The notes: generated by a model not told the origin, from the sequence alone. A stretch of DNA of 30,208 nucleotides from Flavobacteriaceae bacterium (GCA_030625995.1 DAOUPU010000007.1:1-30208), one strand, 5' to 3'. Shown: positions 7,850 to 16,737, counted from the stretch's first letter. Program-made: numbers and translations.

Positions 7850-8830
7850 ATGAAATTTATGAAACCTAAAGATATTCCCTGGCAAGAAAGACCTGAAAAC
7901 AGTTCGGATGTATTGTGGCGATATTCAGAAAATCCTATAATTCAAAGAGATCTAATCCCTTCTTCAAATAGTATTTTTAATAGTGCAGTGGTGCCATTTG
8001 GAGATGGCTTTGCGGGTGTTTTCAGATGTGATAATAAAGCTGTACAAATGAATATTTTTGCAGGATTTAGTAATGATGGTATTAATTGGAGTATTAATCA
8101 TGATCCTATTGCTTTTGAATCTGGAAATATTGAGGAGGTACATGTGGATTACAAATATGATCCTCGAGTTACCTTCATTGAGGATCGTTATTGGATTATA
8201 TGGTGTGAAGGGCATAATGGACCAACTATTGGGATAGGATATACTTTTGATTTTAAAGAGTTTTTTCAAAATGAAAATGCTTTTTTACCTTTTAACAGAA
8301 ACGGTGTTCTATTTCCTGAAAAAATTAATGGTAAGTATGCTATGATGAGTCGTCCTAGTGATAATGGTCATACCCCATTTGGAGATATTTATTTAAGTTA
8401 TAGTCCTGATATGAAGTATTGGGGTGAGCATCGCCATATAATGTCACCTACATCATTCAAAGATAGTGCATGGCAGTGCACTAAAATTGGAGCAGGATCC
8501 GTACCCTTTTTAACTGATGAAGGCTGGTTGATGTTCTACCATGGTGTCATTACCACTTGTAATGGTTTTCGATATGCATTAGGATCGGCAATATTGGATA
8601 AGAACAATCCAAATATTGTTAAATACAGAACACAATCCTATCTATTAACACCTTCTGTATTGTATGAACAAGTTGGTGATGTCCCAAATGTTATTTTTCC
8701 ATGTGCGACTTTACAAGATATAGAAAAGGATAGGGTAGTTGTTTATTATGGTGCCGCAGATACAGTTGTGGCAATTGCTTTTGGCAACATAAGCGAGGTG
8801 ATCCAATACACAAAAGAGAATAGTTTATAA
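7850..8830 (+). CDS. GH130 beta-1,4-mannoside phosphorylase, probably Man-beta-1,4-GlcNAc phosphorylase
   Basis: This is a 326-residue five-bladed beta-propeller phosphorylase without a signal peptide, so it is cytoplasmic. GH130 enzymes phosphorolyse a beta-mannosidic bond to give alpha-mannose 1-phosphate plus the acceptor sugar. Family motifs are RYSENPIIQRDLIP near residue 24, YDPRVT with Asp104 as the probable proton donor, LFPEKINGKYAMMSRP near 153, GAGSVPFLTDEGWLMFYHGV near 217, and VPNVIFPCATL followed by VVYYGAADTVVAIA near the end. An alternative ATG lies at 7859. Given the glycosylasparaginase, GH92, GH20 and GH29 genes around it, the best guess is activity on Man-beta-1,4-GlcNAc or Man-beta-1,4-GlcNAc2 from the N-glycan core, as for characterised Bacteroides GH130 enzymes, rather than mannosyl-glucose. 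Confidence 0.9.
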   Translation: MKFMKPKDIPWQERPENSSDVLWRYSENPIIQRDLIPSSNSIFNSAVVPFGDGFAGVFRCDNKAVQMNIFAGFSNDGINWSINHDPIAFESGNIEEVHVDYKYDPRVTFIEDRYWIIWCEGHNGPTIGIGYTFDFKEFFQNENAFLPFNRNGVLFPEKINGKYAMMSRPSDNGHTPFGDIYLSYSPDMKYWGEHRHIMSPTSFKDSAWQCTKIGAGSVPFLTDEGWLMFYHGVITTCNGFRYALGSAILDKNNPNIVKYRTQSYLLTPSVLYEQVGDVPNVIFPCATLQDIEKDRVVVYYGAADTVVAIAFGNISEVIQYTKENSL

Positions 8831-8846
8831 ATTAAAATTGATTATC

Positions 8847-9908
8847 ATGAGACTAAGAATAACTTTTATGCTGTTCGTGTTTTTTTCAACTGTTGGAATT
8901 TCTCAAAACTTGAGAGACCCGAGCATTTATATTGCTCATAAAACCTTGCAGGAGATAGAAATTGATGGCAGGGATTTTGACAAAGCATGGGGCCAGGTAA
9001 ATTGGTCGGGTGATTATATTGATATAGAAGGAATTAAAACACCAAAATATAGAACTCAAATGAAAATTCTTTGGGATAAAAAGTATCTTTATATACTCGC
9101 TAAACTGGAAGAGCCTCATGTTTGGGGAGATATTACAGAAAGAGATGTTGTGATATTTTACAATAATGATTTTGAAGTTTTTGTAGATCCGGATGGAGAT
9201 ACACACAATTATTATGAGATAGAGACCAATGTTTTAAATACAGCGTGGGACTTATTTATTACCAAACCATATAGAGAAGAAGGGAATGCTGTTATTAACG
9301 ACTGGGATGTATTAGGATTGAAATCTGCTATACATGTAAATGGAACTCTGAACGATCCAACTGATATTGACCAGGAATGGTTCATTGAAATGGCAATTCC
9401 ATGGAGCACTTTTAAGACAGGTTATTCTCAGGATGTTATACCTAGTGATCAGTTCTGGAGACTAAATTTTTCTCGTGTTAACTGGCAGCACGATATTAAA
9501 AACGGTGAATACCAAAGGAAAAAAGATGCTAATGGAAAATTTTTACCGGAATATAATTGGGTTTGGTCGCCAACGGGGGTAATAAATATTCACGAACCTG
9601 AGAAGTGGGGTTATGTTTATTTCTCTTCCAAAGAAGCCGGAAAGCAGGATAGTTTTACAATTTCCAATGATGAAAAGATTAAATGGGAGATGTACAAATT
9701 ACACCGGGCTCAAAAGGCTTATTATGAGGTTCATAACAGCTATGCCGCAACACTTGACGATTTAATAACCTCTTCAATAATTGTCGAAAATCAAACATTA
9801 CGACCAATGTTGGAAAACCATATTACAGGCTACAATATTATTATAATAAGTCCATTTACCAAAAAGACATTAGTCCTTAAAGAAGATGGAAAATTCATTT
9901 CTAAATAG
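8847..9908 (+). CDS. Secreted CBM9-like carbohydrate-binding protein of unknown role
   Basis: The protein has 353 residues, starting at the ATG at 8847; an in-frame TTG at 8838 is possible but gives a poorer signal peptide. MRLRITFMLFVFFSTVGISQ is a typical signal peptide. Residues about 25-250 resemble the family 9 carbohydrate-binding (CBM9-like) beta-sandwich: a start EIDGRDFDKAWGQ, then KILWDKKYLYILAKLEEP, FEVFVDPDGDTHNYYEIETN and WFIEMAIPWSTF. The remaining 80-100 residues form a helical tail with the segment AQKAYYEVHNSYAATLDDL, superficially like a pilin-type motif. No catalytic motif is recognised. It lies between the GH130 and GHL10-like genes with gaps of 16 and 7 bases, so it belongs to the operon and probably binds or processes glycan in the periplasm or outside. 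Confidence 0.8.
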   Translation: MRLRITFMLFVFFSTVGISQNLRDPSIYIAHKTLQEIEIDGRDFDKAWGQVNWSGDYIDIEGIKTPKYRTQMKILWDKKYLYILAKLEEPHVWGDITERDVVIFYNNDFEVFVDPDGDTHNYYEIETNVLNTAWDLFITKPYREEGNAVINDWDVLGLKSAIHVNGTLNDPTDIDQEWFIEMAIPWSTFKTGYSQDVIPSDQFWRLNFSRVNWQHDIKNGEYQRKKDANGKFLPEYNWVWSPTGVINIHEPEKWGYVYFSSKEAGKQDSFTISNDEKIKWEMYKLHRAQKAYYEVHNSYAATLDDLITSSIIVENQTLRPMLENHITGYNIIIISPFTKKTLVLKEDGKFISK

Positions 9909-9915
9909 TTTAACA

Positions 9916-11025
9916 ATGAGAAGACTCAAATTATTATTTATCATATTATTAGCTGTAATAGTTTCTTGCACTAATAAAGAGGAGAACAAAAGTGAAACGA
10001 AAAGTTCGGATTCTGCAACCGCCTTTGAATTTGGTGTGTGGACAACGGCCAATGCAAAGAAATCTAATGAAGATTACGCAAAGGAATTTGAAAAATATAA
10101 AAATGCAGGTATTGATGAAGTGCTGATCAATACGAATACAGATCCGGTTCTCTTAAACAGAATTGTGCCGATTGCAAAGGAAAAAGGCTTAAAAGTACAT
10201 GCCTGGATCATGACAATGAATCGGCCGGGAGATTCTATTGCTTTACAGCATCCGGAATGGTATGCAGTGAGCAAAGAAGGTAATTCCTGCTATGATACAA
10301 GACCGTACGTTGATTATTACCAGTGGTTATGTCCTACAAGAGAGGCGTCCCGAAATCATATATTAGGTTTGATTGAAGGCCTGGCTAAAGTTGATGGAAT
10401 TGAAAGCGTACATCTGGATTATATACGCTACTCAGATATATTCTTACCGATTGGACTATTGCCCAAATATAATTTAAAGCAAGAAACGGAAATGCCGGAA
10501 TTTGATTTCTGCTATTGTGATGTTTGTATTGCGGAATTTGAGAAACTGCATCATAAAAATCCTTTGGAGAGTGAAAATACATCTATCGATATGGAATGGA
10601 AGCAGTTTAGGTTGAATAGAGTTAGGGACATTGTAAATGACGCTTATGAAATAGTTCATAAACATGATAAGAAACTAACAGCTGCTGTTTTTCCTTATCC
10701 CGAGATGGCAGATCATATGGTACGTCAAAGGTGGGATAAATGGACAATTGACGAAGTATATCCAATGATATATCACGGGTTTTATAATGAAGAGATCGAT
10801 TGGATAGGCTTTGCCACAAAACAAGGAGTGGAAGATGTCAAAGGAACTGGAATTGGAATCAATACAGGGATTTTTATTCCTCCATTTAAGTCAAGGCAAG
10901 AATTGGAAGATGCGATTATGTTAGCTAAAAATAACGGTGCAAAAGGAATAACTTTTTTTGATGGTTCAGCCTTAAATCCCGAACATATTACAGTAATTAG
11001 AAGGGCTAAGGATAGTTTTAAATAA
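9916..11025 (+). CDS. GHL10-like lipoprotein, putative glycoside hydrolase of unknown specificity
   Basis: I place the start at the ATG at 9916 because it gives a clean lipoprotein signal (MRRLKLLFIILLAVIVSC, Cys18) and avoids overlapping the previous gene; an in-frame ATG at 9886 lies within that gene. After Cys18 the sequence TNKEEN matches the K-(D/E)2 surface-export pattern described for Flavobacteriia lipoproteins. The body (369 residues in all) looks like a TIM barrel of the GHL10 (DUF187) type. It begins FGVWTTANAK with an AGIDEVLINTN strand, then KGLKVHAWIMTMNRPGD, HLDYIRY at 166-172, the cysteine cluster CYCDVC at 199-204, and IDEVYPMIYHGFY. Known GHL10 members include the peptidoglycan hydrolase DigH, but no N-glycan activity is established. 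It is a candidate for a missing endo- or exo-glycosidase step. Confidence 0.75.
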   Translation: MRRLKLLFIILLAVIVSCTNKEENKSETKSSDSATAFEFGVWTTANAKKSNEDYAKEFEKYKNAGIDEVLINTNTDPVLLNRIVPIAKEKGLKVHAWIMTMNRPGDSIALQHPEWYAVSKEGNSCYDTRPYVDYYQWLCPTREASRNHILGLIEGLAKVDGIESVHLDYIRYSDIFLPIGLLPKYNLKQETEMPEFDFCYCDVCIAEFEKLHHKNPLESENTSIDMEWKQFRLNRVRDIVNDAYEIVHKHDKKLTAAVFPYPEMADHMVRQRWDKWTIDEVYPMIYHGFYNEEIDWIGFATKQGVEDVKGTGIGINTGIFIPPFKSRQELEDAIMLAKNNGAKGITFFDGSALNPEHITVIRRAKDSFK

Positions 11026-11031
11026 TATTGA

Positions 11032-13269
11032 ATGAAAAGTGTCAAACTGGTATTTTACTTTTTTATTATTTTATTATTAACGGGTTGTTATAAGCAAGAA
11101 AAAGAAAAACTAACTAGTTTGGTAAATCCCTTTATTGGAACAGACGGACCGGGAAATACCTATCCCGGAGCAACTATTCCATTCGGAATGGTTCAGCTAA
11201 GCCCCGATATTGGAATACCGGGGTGGGATAGAATTGCCGGCTATTATTATCAGGACTCGATCATTACTGGTTTTTCGCATATGCATTTGACTGGTACAGG
11301 AGCAGGAGATCTATATGATATTTTAATAATGCCAACAAATAGTCGGTTTAACGATAAAATTAAGGAGAACAATTACAAACCGTTTTCACATTTTTCTCAC
11401 GAAAAAGAAACAGCTTCTCCCGGCTATTATGCTGTAGATCTTCTGGATTATGGTATTAAGGCAGAACTAACCGCTACTCTGAGAACTGGTATTCACAGAT
11501 ATACCTTTCCAAAAGATTCTTTGACCCAAATTCATATAGATTTAGGATATGCTTTAAATTGGGATAACCCGGTGGATACATATATTAAGGTGGTCGACGA
11601 CAACACTATAGAGGGCTACAGGAAATCTACAGGTTGGGCAAGGGACCAACGTGTCTATTTTGTTATAAAACTATCTAAGCCATTTAATACTTATAATATT
11701 TATTCCAATGATTCGCTAACTAATTCTCCTGTAAAGGGTAGAAAAACTAAAATTTCATTGAATTATATTACAACTGATAGTGAAGAAATAATTGTAATAA
11801 CCGGCTTGTCAACAGCAAATATTAAAGGAGCGCATCAATCCTTACTATTAGAGGCTCCCAATTTTAATTTTGAGCTTTACAAGGAAGAAGCCGCTGGAAT
11901 TTGGGAGAGAGAATTGCAAAAAGTAAAGATTGAAACTTCAGATAAAAATAAAAAAATTATATTTTATACTATGCTATATCAAAGCATGTTAGCTCCAACT
12001 TTATTAAGTGATAATTTAGGTAGTTATAAAGGGGCGAACGATACAATAATGCATGCCAATGGTTTTGATAGATATGACACTTTCTCTTTATGGGATACCT
12101 ACAGAGCCGCACATCCATTATACACTATTTTGCACCCGGATAGAGTTTCTGATATGATTAATTCGTTATTGGCGCATTATAAGGAAACGGGATTATTACC
12201 GGTATGGTCGATGCAGGGAAATGAAACAAATATGATGATCGGCTACCATGCGGTACCGGTTGTTGTAGACGCTTATTTTAAAGGAATTGCAAATTTTGAC
12301 ATTGCGCAGGCATATGAAGCTTGTGTGAAGAGCGCTATGGTTAAGGAGAGGCAAATTGATTCGTATACAGCCTTAGGATTTATTCCGGTTGATGAACACC
12401 ATGAAAATTGGTCCGTCTCAAAAACTTTAGAATACGCATATGACGATTGGTGTATAGCACAGTTCGCAAAAGATTTGGGAAAGCAGGAAGATCATGAATA
12501 TTTTTTAAAGAGATCTGAAAATTGGCGCAATGTTTACGATTCTGTTAGTACCTTTATGAGGCCCAAACTTAAAAATGGAGAATTCGTTAAAGAATTTATT
12601 CCAAAGGAATACTCACCATATTTTTGTGAAAGTAATGCATGGCAATATTTTTGGTCTGTTCCTCAAAATATAGAGGGTTTGATTGATATTGTTGGAAGTA
12701 AAGAGTTATTTGAGAAAAAATTGGATACCATGTTTACGCTTGAAGCTTTACCCGATGATGATTTGCCTATTTTCAGTACCGGTATGATCGGGCAATATGC
12801 ACATGGAAACGAACCGAGTCATCATGTGGCGTATTTATATAACTATCTTGAAAAACCATGGAAAACACAAGAATTAGTTAGAGAAATTTTAGAAACACAA
12901 TACCACAACACGCCTGATGGTCATTGCGGAAATGAAGATTGTGGTCAAATGTCTTCATGGTATGTATTAAGTGCCTTAGGGATTTATCCGGTAAATCCGG
13001 CCCAGGGAGTTTATAACTTTGGATCTCCTCTTTATGACGGAGCAACAATTTTTTTAGAAAATGGAAGACAGTTTAAAATGGATGTAAAAAATAATTCATC
13101 TAACAATAAATATATCCAATCGATTGCGTTAAACGGAGAAAAAATTCAAAGAAGTTATATTACCCATAAAGAAATTACTGATGGAGGCTTGCTAATTTTC
13201 ACAATGGGAGATCAACCAAATAAAAACATAAAAAATGCAATGGCCTTATCGTCAGTTGTTTATAATTAA
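11032..13269 (+). CDS. GH92 exo-alpha-mannosidase, lipoprotein (second of three)
   Basis: A 745-residue paralogue of the GH92 gene at 3700, with the same domain order and closely similar motifs. The lipoprotein signal ends LLTGC (Cys19). The beta-sandwich domain opens LVNPFIGTDGPGNTYPGAT and has HLTGTGAGDLYDI. In the catalytic domain the general-acid motif reads CESNAWQYFW (Glu533), with Ser where the first copy has Gly. The base motif is GNEDCGQMSSWYVLSALGIYP with Asp636 as the likely base. It starts 6 bases after the GHL10-like gene and is followed by the asparaginase gene 11 bases later. Two similar GH92 enzymes in one operon suggest complementary linkage specificities on branched mannose, which is inferred rather than shown. 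Confidence 0.94.
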   Translation: MKSVKLVFYFFIILLLTGCYKQEKEKLTSLVNPFIGTDGPGNTYPGATIPFGMVQLSPDIGIPGWDRIAGYYYQDSIITGFSHMHLTGTGAGDLYDILIMPTNSRFNDKIKENNYKPFSHFSHEKETASPGYYAVDLLDYGIKAELTATLRTGIHRYTFPKDSLTQIHIDLGYALNWDNPVDTYIKVVDDNTIEGYRKSTGWARDQRVYFVIKLSKPFNTYNIYSNDSLTNSPVKGRKTKISLNYITTDSEEIIVITGLSTANIKGAHQSLLLEAPNFNFELYKEEAAGIWERELQKVKIETSDKNKKIIFYTMLYQSMLAPTLLSDNLGSYKGANDTIMHANGFDRYDTFSLWDTYRAAHPLYTILHPDRVSDMINSLLAHYKETGLLPVWSMQGNETNMMIGYHAVPVVVDAYFKGIANFDIAQAYEACVKSAMVKERQIDSYTALGFIPVDEHHENWSVSKTLEYAYDDWCIAQFAKDLGKQEDHEYFLKRSENWRNVYDSVSTFMRPKLKNGEFVKEFIPKEYSPYFCESNAWQYFWSVPQNIEGLIDIVGSKELFEKKLDTMFTLEALPDDDLPIFSTGMIGQYAHGNEPSHHVAYLYNYLEKPWKTQELVREILETQYHNTPDGHCGNEDCGQMSSWYVLSALGIYPVNPAQGVYNFGSPLYDGATIFLENGRQFKMDVKNNSSNNKYIQSIALNGEKIQRSYITHKEITDGGLLIFTMGDQPNKNIKNAMALSSVVYN

Positions 13270-13280
13270 AACCAGATTTA

Positions 13281-14297
13281 ATGTCGCACAGAAGAGATTT
13301 TATAAAAAAGGCAGCCTTGGGCACTATTGGAATAAGCACTGTTTATGGATATGCAAGTTCACAGGATGGAGAAATTAATTCAGAAAAACCTTTAGCTGAT
13401 GCACAAAATAAACCATTGATAATTTCAACATGGAATCACGGTTTACCGGCAAATGAAGAAGCCTGGAAATTCCTTGAATCTGGGAAACCAACTCTGGATG
13501 CTATCGAAGCAGGGGTTAGGATTCCTGAAGGAGACCCAAAAGTTCGAAGTGTTGGTTATGGTGGATTGCCGGATAGAGAGGGTAAAGTTACTTTAGATGC
13601 CTGTATTATGGACCATAATAGCGATTGTGGATCTGTTTCTTTTTTACAAGACATAAAACATCCAATTTCTGTTGCAAAAAAAGTTTTACAGGAAACACCT
13701 CATATCATGCTTTCCGGTGAAGGAGCTAAACAATTTGCATTGTCTCAAGGGTTTAAGCCGGAGAATCTATTAACTGCTCAATCAGAAAAAGATTGGAAAA
13801 AATGGTTGGAAGAATCAAAGTATAAACCGGTAATCAATATTGAAAACCATGACACCATTAGTATGTTGGTTTTGGATGGCGAAGGCAATTTATCCGGAGG
13901 TTGTACCACGAGTGGTGCAGCTTGGAAAATGCATGGACGTATAGGAGATTCACCGATAATTGGGGCAGGTTTATTTTTAGATAATGAAGTAGGTGCTGCT
14001 GCAGCCACGGGGTTAGGCGAGGCAGTAATTCGAACAGCAGGTAGCGCGATGGTGGTGGAGTTAATGCGACAAGGAAGATCTCCTTTAGAGGCCTGCAAAG
14101 AAATTGTTGAACGAATTTATGCAAAACATCAAGATCATCGCGATATGGAGTATTTACAAGTGGGATTTATAGCTATTAATAAAAATGGAGATTATGGGAG
14201 TTATAGCTTGCGTTCGGGCTTTAACTATGCTGTTTATGATAGAGACAAAGGAAATAGAATGGAGGATGCCAGTTTTAAAATGACATGGGATAATTGA
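13281..14297 (+). CDS. N4-(beta-N-acetylglucosaminyl)-L-asparaginase (glycosylasparaginase), Tat-exported
   Basis: This Ntn-hydrolase cleaves the amide bond between GlcNAc and asparagine, releasing the glycan from glyco-asparagine. At 338 residues it matches the flavobacterial precursor length. The N-terminus HRRDFIKKAALGTIG is a twin-arginine signal, so export is in folded form. The autocleavage site is NHDTISMLVLDGEGNLSGG: cleavage before Thr192 exposes it as the nucleophile, giving an alpha chain up to Asp191 and a beta chain from Thr192. Substrate-site segments GRIGDSPIIGAGLFLDNEVGAAAATGLGE and the N-terminal ISTWNHGLPANEEAW also fit the family. Known enzymes need free alpha-amino and carboxyl groups on Asn and are blocked by core fucose, which makes the nearby alpha-fucosidase meaningful. 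It is the last gene of block A. Confidence 0.93.
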   Translation: MSHRRDFIKKAALGTIGISTVYGYASSQDGEINSEKPLADAQNKPLIISTWNHGLPANEEAWKFLESGKPTLDAIEAGVRIPEGDPKVRSVGYGGLPDREGKVTLDACIMDHNSDCGSVSFLQDIKHPISVAKKVLQETPHIMLSGEGAKQFALSQGFKPENLLTAQSEKDWKKWLEESKYKPVINIENHDTISMLVLDGEGNLSGGCTTSGAAWKMHGRIGDSPIIGAGLFLDNEVGAAAATGLGEAVIRTAGSAMVVELMRQGRSPLEACKEIVERIYAKHQDHRDMEYLQVGFIAINKNGDYGSYSLRSGFNYAVYDRDKGNRMEDASFKMTWDN

Positions 14298-14410
14298 GAT
14301 AAACGTTTCAGTTAAAATAACTTACGTAGAAATTGCATAGATCCTAATATTATAAAATAACATTACAATAATTAAAATATAATAATGATAATAAATATTG
14401 ATACAGTCCA

Positions 14411-16732
14411 ATGAATTTTTTTTATAAAATTATAATAGCAGCCCTTCTAGTAGGTCTGGGCTCTTGTTCAAAAGACAAAGTATTTACGGAAAATGATATT
14501 CAAATAATTCCAAAACCTGTTGAGTTAAAACTAAAAACAGGGGTATTTCATTTTTCAGCAAATACGGTTTTTGTGGCTAATGACGATACTCAGAAGCAAA
14601 TAGCGGCAGGGTTAATAGGTAGATTAAATATAGCAGCGGGATGGAGTCTTAAATTTGTTGAATCGATTCCAAAGAAGAATTATGTACAATTTAAAATTGA
14701 TGAGAACTTTGGAGATGAAGCATATAAACTAGAAGTAAATAAGGAACATATCGTTATTACCGCCAATGGAAAATCTGGTTTTATTTATGGATTGGAAACT
14801 ATTCGTCAGCTACTACCGGAAGCCATCGAAAGTTCAAAAAAAATGTCCAATGTGGAATGGATCATTCCTAATCTTGAAATAAATGACTATCCCCGCTTTA
14901 AATGGAGAGGGTTAATGCTCGATGTATCCCGTCATTTTTTTGATAAAAATTATGTAAAAGAAGTAATAGACGGTCTGGCCTTGCATAAAATGAATGTACT
15001 GCATTTGCATTTGGTTGATGATCAGGGTTGGAGGATTGAAATAAAGAAATATCCTAAACTTACCAGCATAGGCGGATTTAGAGTAGACCAAGAGGATGCG
15101 AGTTGGTCAGCACGAGAATTTAATAAGCCCACTGATAAAGCCAATTTCGGAGGGTTCTATACTCAGGAAGACATCAAAGAAATTGTAAGTTATGCCGCTT
15201 CCAAAGGAATACAAGTAGTTCCTGAAATTGAGATGCCCGCACATGTTATGAGTGCCATAGCAGCTTATCCTGAATTATCCTGTTTTGAAAAGCCTATTGG
15301 TGTACCTTCAGGCAGTGTTTGGCCTATTACCGATATTTATTGTGCTGGGAAGGATTCAACTTTTGAATTTTTGGAAGATGTATTGTTGGAAGTTATCGAA
15401 CTTTTCCCTTCGGAATATATACATATTGGAGGAGATGAAGCCACTAAAACCAATTGGGAGATCTGTACCCATTGTCAGGAAAGAATGAGATCTGAAGGTT
15501 TACATGATGTAGAGGAATTGCAAAGCTATTTTGTAAAAAGAATGGAAAAATTCATCAATTCCCATAACAAAAAATTAATTGGATGGGATGAAATTTTGGA
15601 AGGGGGATTGGCTCCCGAGGCCACAGTAATGAGTTGGAGAGGTGTAAAAGGTGGGCTGGAAGCAGCATCACAGGGGCATGATGTTGTTATGACACCAGGC
15701 ACACATTGTTACTTCGATCATTATCAGGGACCTCAAAATGAAGAACCCCTGGCATGGGGAGGATATTTACCCTTGAGCAAAGTGTATACATTTGATCCTG
15801 TTGTAGAATCTATGACTGCTGAAGAAGCTACACATGTTTTAGGAGGGCAGGCCAACTTATGGTCGGAGTATATTCCAACAAATGAGCAATCAGAATATAT
15901 GATCTACCCAAGGATTGCAGCACTGGCCGAGACCGTATGGAGCACTAAAGCATCAAGAGATTGGGATGATTTTTCCAGGAGAATAACACATCTGTTTAAC
16001 AGGTATGAATATCAAGACATTAACTATGCTAAAAGTGCCTATTTAGTTATAGCAGACACCCAGATGAATTTGAAAAATAATTCGGTTGAAGTGTTATTGA
16101 AGAATGAGTTTACAGATTCAGATATTAGGTATGTTTTAGGCGATGGTGAATTATCTGTTTCAGCAAAAAAATATGTTGAACCAATTCAGTTGAAGGAAAC
16201 AACTCTTATAAAAGCATCATTATTTAAAAATGAAGTACCTATAGGTAAAGAGTTAAATGAAATTATTAAGTTTCATAAGGCCATTGGAAAGAAAGTTTCT
16301 TTTAAAGAAATGTATCATGACAGTTACCAGGGTGCAGGGGAGTACGGGATGGTGAATAGTTTGAGAGGTACAAAAAATTTCCATGATGGCCAATGGCAGG
16401 CCTGGTTAGGTAAAGATATGGAAGCAATTATAGATCTTGGAAAAGTAGAGTCAATCCATCAAGTTACGATAGGCTCTATGGAAAATCAAGGTTCGGGAAT
16501 CTATTTTCCAACTAAAATTGCGGTTTTTGTTTCCAATGATGGTGATAACTTTAGAGAAGTTGGAAGAATAAATAGAGATTATGCTAAAAATGCCGAATCG
16601 GAGCTCATGGATTTCAAGGTTGGGTTTGAGGCATTAAATGCAAGATTTGTGAAGGTTATTGCTTCCAATTTAAAAAGAACTCCGAGTGGTGGAGATGTAT
16701 GGTTATTTATTGATGAAATTGTAATTGAATAA
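14411..16732 (+). CDS. GH20 beta-N-acetylhexosaminidase lipoprotein with C-terminal F5/8 type C module
   Basis: A 773-residue exo-beta-N-acetylhexosaminidase acting by substrate-assisted catalysis, expected to remove terminal beta-GlcNAc or GalNAc. The lipoprotein signal ends GLGSC (Cys19). Residues about 32-155 form the GH20b-like domain (IIPKPVELKL, IYGLETIRQLLP). The catalytic barrel starts near 163 with GLMLDVSRHFF and HKMNVLHLHLVDDQGWRIEIKKYP, and has the catalytic pair Asp342-Glu343 in HIGGDEAT. About 540-620 is an Ig/FN3-like chitobiase C-terminal domain. About 635-773 is a discoidin (F5/8 type C) domain with FHDGQWQAWLGKDMEAIIDLG and WLFIDEIVIE. The last two domains recur in the cytochrome gene at 20796. 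It could remove antennary GlcNAc or split the chitobiose core. It lies 113 bases after block A. Confidence 0.95.
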   Translation: MNFFYKIIIAALLVGLGSCSKDKVFTENDIQIIPKPVELKLKTGVFHFSANTVFVANDDTQKQIAAGLIGRLNIAAGWSLKFVESIPKKNYVQFKIDENFGDEAYKLEVNKEHIVITANGKSGFIYGLETIRQLLPEAIESSKKMSNVEWIIPNLEINDYPRFKWRGLMLDVSRHFFDKNYVKEVIDGLALHKMNVLHLHLVDDQGWRIEIKKYPKLTSIGGFRVDQEDASWSAREFNKPTDKANFGGFYTQEDIKEIVSYAASKGIQVVPEIEMPAHVMSAIAAYPELSCFEKPIGVPSGSVWPITDIYCAGKDSTFEFLEDVLLEVIELFPSEYIHIGGDEATKTNWEICTHCQERMRSEGLHDVEELQSYFVKRMEKFINSHNKKLIGWDEILEGGLAPEATVMSWRGVKGGLEAASQGHDVVMTPGTHCYFDHYQGPQNEEPLAWGGYLPLSKVYTFDPVVESMTAEEATHVLGGQANLWSEYIPTNEQSEYMIYPRIAALAETVWSTKASRDWDDFSRRITHLFNRYEYQDINYAKSAYLVIADTQMNLKNNSVEVLLKNEFTDSDIRYVLGDGELSVSAKKYVEPIQLKETTLIKASLFKNEVPIGKELNEIIKFHKAIGKKVSFKEMYHDSYQGAGEYGMVNSLRGTKNFHDGQWQAWLGKDMEAIIDLGKVESIHQVTIGSMENQGSGIYFPTKIAVFVSNDGDNFREVGRINRDYAKNAESELMDFKVGFEALNARFVKVIASNLKRTPSGGDVWLFIDEIVIE

Positions 16733-16737
16733 TTTTC

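Noticed and set aside
8838..8846. TTG start giving three extra residues on the CBM9-like protein
   Set aside because: The ATG at 8847 gives a normal signal peptide (MRLRITFMLFV) and a standard start codon.
9886..9915. Upstream ATG for the GHL10-like gene, overlapping the CBM9 gene
   Set aside because: It would place ten extra residues before a complete lipoprotein signal and overlap the previous gene by 23 bases; the ATG at 9916 is better.
9916..11025. GH18-type endo-beta-N-acetylglucosaminidase
   Set aside because: The DxxDxDxE motif of GH18 is absent; HLDYIRY and the cysteine cluster fit GHL10-like proteins better.
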